The position numbers and the translations under genes were made by a program. A DNA stretch of 64,000 nucleotides from Streptomyces sp. NRRL S-244 (GTDB lineage: Bacteria > Actinomycetota > Actinomycetes > Streptomycetales > Streptomycetaceae): positions 62,001-126,000 of the forward strand of contig NZ_JOCX01000003.1 of the NCBI RefSeq assembly GCF_000717915.1, written 5' to 3'. The notes beneath the pieces are model-generated. The model had not been told where the DNA came from and ran no database searches. It worked only from the letters and a program-made list of their open reading frames with translations. Every line of letters starts with the position of its first letter. Position 1 is the stretch's first letter. This document shows positions 60,589-64,000 of the stretch, in pieces.

Positions 60589-61414
60589 GCGCGAGCGTCT
60601 CCGCCCGGCGTGGCGGCAGGCTCACCTACGCCGTCCTGATCTGCGCTGTGCTGGTCTCGGCCTTCCCGCTGTACTGGACCCTCGTCGCCGCGAGCCGCTC
60701 CAACGCCGAACTCGCGCGCCCCCTGCCGGCCTTGCTGCCGGGGCCGCGGCTCCTGGACAACCTCCGGGCCGTCCTGGACGAGGCGTCGATCGGCAAGGCG
60801 CTGCTCAACTCGCTCATCGTCTCGGGGGCGATCACCGTCGGCACGGTGCTGTGCTCCACGCTGGCCGGGTTCGCCTTCGCCAAGCTGCGCTTCCGCGGCC
60901 GCGGGGCGCTGCTCGGCGCCGTCGTCGCCTCGATGATGATCCCCCCGCAGCTCGGGGTGATCCCGCTCTTCATGCTGATCGTCAAGCTGCACTGGGTGAA
61001 CCAGCTCCAGGCCGTCATCCTGCCCGGACTCGTCTCGGCCTTCGGGGTGTTCTTCATGCGGCAGTTCCTGGTGCAGTCGCTGCCGGACGAGCTGATCGAG
61101 GCGGCCCGGGTGGACGGGGCCTCGCACGCGCGGATCTTCTGGTCGATCGTCGTGCCGGTCGCCCGCCCGGCCATGGCCGTCCTGGGCCTGCTGACCTTCA
61201 TGACCGCCTGGAACGATTTCTTCTGGCCGATCGTCGCGCTGTCCTCGCAGGAGCCGACGGTCCCGCGCTGCGCCAGCTGGGCGGCGGCTACGTCCACGAC
61301 CAGTCCGTGATCATGGCGGGCACCCTGCTCGGCACCCTGCCCGTGCTGCTGGTCTTCGGACTGCTCGGCCGCCAGATCGTCGGCGGCATCATGCAGGGCG
61401 CGGTCAAGGGCTGA
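60585..61414 (+). pseudogene. Second sugar ABC permease, CebG-like, frameshifted near its C-terminus
   Basis: From the ATG at 60585, overlapping the previous stop, a normal permease is read: six segments, with EAA loop IEAARVDGASHARIFWSIVVPVARP and FMTAWNDFFWPIVALSSQEPTV. Near 61261-61265 the frame is lost and stops at 61310. The expected ending (ALRQLGGGYVHDQ, then [17 protein letters not shown]) continues in another frame to 61414. Homologues read PTVQVAL here, so four bases appear to be missing. Either the gene is inactivated (about 50 residues lost, including the last helix) or the base call is wrong. No ATPase gene is present; such importers usually use the shared MsiK ATPase. Confidence 0.85.
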
Positions 61415-61460
61415 CGCAGCCGCCTCCCGGCCCTCACCTCACCTTCTTTGGAGCCTTTTC

Positions 61461-62888
61461 ATGACCACGCTCGACGCGTCTCCCCTCGCGCAGACGGGGC
61501 TCGCCTTCCCGGCCGGTTTCCGCTGGGGCACGGCCACCGCCGCGTACCAGATCGAGGGCGCGGCCACGCTGCACGGCCGGACGCCGTCCATCTGGGACAC
61601 CTTCAGCCACACCCCCGGCAGGGTCCTCAACGGCGACACCGGGGACACGGCCGCCGACCACTACCACCGCATGGCCGAGGACGTGGCCCTGCTGAAGCGG
61701 CTCGGCGTGAGCGACTACCGCTTCTCGGTGGCCTGGTCCAGGGTCCGGCCCACCGGCCGGGGGCCCGCCGCCCGGCGCGGCCTGGACTTCTACCGGCGGC
61801 TGGTCGACGCGCTGCTGGCCGCCGGGATCCGGCCGGTGGCCACCCTCTACCACTGGGACCTGCCGCAGGAGCTCGAGGACCTGGGCGGCTGGCCCGTACG
61901 GGAGACCGCCGAGCGGTTCGCCGAGTACGCGGGGCTCGTGGCCGGGGCGCTGGGCGACCGGGTGGCCGACTGGACGACCTTCAACGAGCCCTGGTGCGCG
62001 GCCTTCCTCGGCTATGCCTCGGGGGTGCACGCCCCGGGCCGCACCGAGCCGGAGGCCGCGCTGCGGGCCGCACACCACCTCAACCTCGCCCACGGCCTGG
62101 GCACGGCGGCGCTGCGCGCGGTCCTCCCCCGCACGGCCGAGGTCTCGCTGACGCTGAACCTGCACGTGGTGCGGCCGCTGACGCGCTCCGCCGCCGATCT
62201 GGACGCGGTGCGCCGGATCGACGCGCTGGGCAACCGGCTCTTCCTCGACCCGGTCTTCCACGGGCGCCTGCCGGAGGACCTGGTCCGCGACACCGCCGGG
62301 GTGACGGACTGGTCCTTCGTCCGGGACGGCGATCTTGCGGCGGCGGCCGCCCCGATCGACTGGCTGGGCATCAACTACTACGCGCCGACGGTGGTCGCGG
62401 ACGCAGGCCCGCCCGAACCCGCCGGGGCCCTCGCGCAGGAGGGGCCCTCGCCGTGGGTGGGCGCCGAGGAGCGCGTACGCATCCTGCCCGCGCCGGGGCC
62501 GCGGACGGCCATGGACTGGCCGGTCGACGCGGGCGGCCTGCACGAGCTGCTGGTCCGGCTGCGCGACGAGCTGCCGGGCGTGCCGCTGATGATCACGGAG
62601 AACGGCGCGGCGTACGCGGACTACGCCGACCCGGAGGGCGATGTGCACGATCCGGACCGGATCGGCTATCTGCACGGCCATCTGGCCTCGGTGCACCGGG
62701 CGATCGAGGACGGGGTGGATGTGCGCGGGTACTTCGTGTGGTCGCTGCTGGACAACTTCGAGTGGGCGTACGGCTACAGCAAGCGGTTCGGCCTCGTCCA
62801 CGTCGACTTCGCGACCCAGCGGCGCACGCCGAAGGACAGTGCCCGCTGGTACGCCGACGTCATCGCCCGGGGCGGGCTGCCAGCCTGA
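61461..62888 (+). CDS. GH1 beta-glucosidase
   Basis: Product of 475 aa without signal peptide, hence cytoplasmic. The acid/base motif is TFNEPW and the nucleophile motif [11 protein letters not shown], with [15 protein letters not shown] at the start and [20 protein letters not shown] near the end. It would split imported beta-glucooligosaccharides to glucose, the last step of this module. It follows the permease by 46 nt. Confidence 0.93.
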   Translation: MTTLDASPLAQTGLAFPAGFRWGTATAAYQIEGAATLHGRTPSIWDTFSHTPGRVLNGDTGDTAADHYHRMAEDVALLKRLGVSDYRFSVAWSRVRPTGRGPAARRGLDFYRRLVDALLAAGIRPVATLYHWDLPQELEDLGGWPVRETAERFAEYAGLVAGALGDRVADWTTFNEPWCAAFLGYASGVHAPGRTEPEAALRAAHHLNLAHGLGTAALRAVLPRTAEVSLTLNLHVVRPLTRSAADLDAVRRIDALGNRLFLDPVFHGRLPEDLVRDTAGVTDWSFVRDGDLAAAAAPIDWLGINYYAPTVVADAGPPEPAGALAQEGPSPWVGAEERVRILPAPGPRTAMDWPVDAGGLHELLVRLRDELPGVPLMITENGAAYADYADPEGDVHDPDRIGYLHGHLASVHRAIEDGVDVRGYFVWSLLDNFEWAYGYSKRFGLVHVDFATQRRTPKDSARWYADVIARGGLPA

Positions 62889-63522
62889 CCACCGCCGCGT
62901 GGCCCCGGGTGCGCAGGCCGCAGGCGTTGCCGCCGGAGATCCGGACCGCGTCGTACGGGCCGAGGGCGACGGGCCCGGACGCGGTGTCGGGTCCTGTTCC
63001 GGTCTCGGGTCCTGTTCCGGCTTCGGGCCCTGTTCCGGCTTCGGGTCCTGTTCCGACTTCGAGTTCCGCCGGGCCCCGGAGCGCGACCACCAGCAGGGTC
63101 TCCCCCGGCGCGGTGGCGAGCACGAGGGTGCCCCGTACGACGGCGGTCTGCGCCCGCACCCGGTCCCGGCGGTACATCACGTTGAAGTTCACGACGGGCC
63201 CGTCGAGGAGCCGGCAGTCGGTGGGGGCGTCGCCGGGGAAGTCCTGTGGCGCGTAGCGCTCGTCGACGAGGCGGCGGGCGCCGGCCACCGTGAGGTCCAT
63301 GCCCGCGCCCTCGGCGAGGGTCAGCGTGCGGTCGACCCCGGGGAAGCCGGAGAACGGCCCGTCGGCGGCCACCTCCGCGAGGCTGATCCGCCACCCGAAA
63401 TCGGCCAGTCCGGCGCCTTCGGGCCAGGCCGCGATCTCGCGGGTCACCCCGCCGCCGTTCTTCCAGGCGACCGCCGCGCGGTCGCCCGCGCGCAGGATCC
63501 GGATCTCGTTGCCGCCGGCCAT
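62860..63522 (-). CDS. HutD/Ves-family cupin-like protein with repeat insertion
   Basis: Product of 220 aa. The family pattern is clear: [48 protein letters not shown] and [11 protein letters not shown]. HutD proteins are bicupin-like, associated in other bacteria with histidine use; the biochemical role is unsettled. Between the two halves is a run of GTGPEA-type hexapeptides encoded by an 18-nt tandem repeat. The 3' end overlaps the convergent GH1 gene by 29 nt. Confidence 0.85.
   Translation of the reverse strand: MAGGNEIRILRAGDRAAVAWKNGGGVTREIAAWPEGAGLADFGWRISLAEVAADGPFSGFPGVDRTLTLAEGAGMDLTVAGARRLVDERYAPQDFPGDAPTDCRLLDGPVVNFNVMYRRDRVRAQTAVVRGTLVLATAPGETLLVVALRGPAELEVGTGPEAGTGPEAGTGPETGTGPDTASGPVALGPYDAVRISGGNACGLRTRGHAAVVRLAARPGR
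62989..63060 (-). repeat. 18-nt tandem repeat, four units, in hutD-like gene
   Basis: Four near-identical units, the first GGGTCCTGTTCCGGTCTC in plus-strand reading, encode [12 protein letters not shown]-like hexapeptides in frame. Partial units flank them. Confidence 0.85.
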
Positions 63523-63540
63523 GGCGCTGTTCCTTCCGTC

Positions 63541-63576
63541 GGGTACGCACCGCCCTGCGCGGGGCGGTGCGTACCC
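63541..63576 (-). terminator. Terminator after the carbohydrate-binding protein gene
   Basis: Perfect 15-bp arms GGGTACGCACCGCCC (63541-63555) and complement (63562-63576), 6-nt loop, downstream of the minus-strand gene that ends at 63611. Confidence 0.8.
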
Positions 63577-63610
63577 GGGCGGCCGTGGCCGAGCCTATCC
63601 ACCCCGCGGT

Positions 63611-64000
63611 CTACCCCACCGAGAGGTCGTCCCCGTACACCGCGCCCTGCCCGTACCAGCCGTGCAGGTAGACGGTGACCGTGCCGGAGGCGCCGGTGGT
63701 GAAGGGCACCGTCAGCTTCGACCAGCCGGTGGAACTGGTCCACGTACTGGCGCTCGCGCCGCCCCGGACGCCCAGGTAGGCGTAGCTGCCCTGCACCCAG
63801 CCCGCCAGCGTGTACTTCGTGTTCGGGGTGAGGGTCAGCGTCTGGGTGCACTCCCCGGTCTGCGCGGAGGTGGGTGCGGTCTTCAGGGCGTACGAGCCCC
63901 CGTGCGCGGGGGTGCCCACCAGCGCGCCGCCGCTCTCGCAGGTCCACGGGGCGAGGGCGCCGCTTTCGAAGCCTCCGTTGACGAGAGCGCCGCTCCCGCC
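63611..64000 (-). CDS. C-terminal carbohydrate-binding module of a secreted protein (5' end outside window)
   Basis: The frame is open from the window edge to a TAG at 63611; 129 residues are visible. The text reads NGGFESGALAPWTCE, then SYALKTAPTSAQTGECTQTLTLTPNTKYTLAGWVQGSYAYLGV and YLHGWYGQGAVYGDDLSVG. This is a CBM4/9/16-type beta-sandwich with two cysteines, common at the ends of streptomycete chitinases and glucanases. The catalytic part, if any, lies beyond the window. Confidence 0.8.
   Translation of the reverse strand, partial: GGSGALVNGGFESGALAPWTCESGGALVGTPAHGGSYALKTAPTSAQTGECTQTLTLTPNTKYTLAGWVQGSYAYLGVRGGASASTWTSSTGWSKLTVPFTTGASGTVTVYLHGWYGQGAVYGDDLSVG

Noticed and set aside
62989..63060. 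Could the tandem units be a CRISPR array?
   Set aside because: Units are contiguous without spacers, in frame with a protein, and no cas gene is near.

Overview
The window looks like a Streptomyces chromosome segment. G+C is very high, with strong third-position G/C bias that opens long antisense reading frames. GTG starts and 4-nt translational overlaps are common. Secreted proteins carry long Ala-rich signal peptides. Families typical of streptomycetes are present, including the SAV_2336-type protein, Amidase_6, DUF4360, GH64 and GlxA-like oxidase. No rRNA, tRNA, CRISPR array, integrase or insertion sequence was seen.

Layout. (1) 1-602: end of a secreted Amidase_6 protein, closed by a 14-bp-stem terminator. 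(2) 689-7665, minus strand: a four-gene operon encoding a Trypco1-like small protein, a trypsin/VMAP fusion, a MoxR AAA+ ATPase, and a 1096-residue protein joining a vWA-like, a kinase-like and an FtsK/EccC-like region whose catalytic motifs are degraded. This fits the VMAP/MoxR/vWA NTP-dependent conflict systems and is the most unusual locus here. (3) 7982-17884: L-rhamnose catabolism (rhaI, aldolase/dehydrogenase fusion, rhaB, a DUF4091 glycosidase coupled to rhaM) with a divergent LacI regulator and visible operators. (4) 18516-25368: two paralogous M6-type secreted metalloproteases around a proline-iminopeptidase-like hydrolase and an orphan family 5 peptide-binding lipoprotein, with a LysR regulator and shared promoter dyads. 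This looks like a protein-scavenging module. (5) 25380-31596: a broken pirin gene, an MHS transporter with a GAF/PucR regulator, and a metallo-beta-lactamase-fold hydrolase divergent from an AraC regulator.

(6) 31721-43991: mostly secreted proteins: DUF4360, a copper-radical oxidase, a metzincin-like protease with FN3 and ricin domains, a membrane-anchored His-containing protein, a glycine-rich Ig-like protein and a lipase. A pirin and half of an EamA transporter also lie here. (7) 44126-46212: a DHA2 drug-efflux MFS with its divergent MarR regulator and two clean palindromes. (8) 46220-53996: galactose/alpha-galactoside use: galT and a DeoR regulator diverge from a GH27 alpha-galactosidase, which is followed by an AraF-like binding protein, a two-domain ATPase and a permease. 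(9) 54195-62888: beta-1,3-glucan use: GH16 and GH64 endoglucanases, a LacI regulator, a binding-protein-dependent transporter and a GH1 beta-glucosidase, tied together by three copies of a TGAGAGCGCTCTCA-type operator. The second permease of this transporter carries a frameshift. (10) 62860-64000: a HutD-family protein and the C-terminus of a secreted carbohydrate-binding protein that runs off the window.

Together the window reads as a saprophyte's plant/algal/fungal polymer-degradation region (rhamnosides, alpha-galactosides, beta-1,3-glucan, protein), with each module carrying its own regulator. A biological-conflict operon sits at one end.
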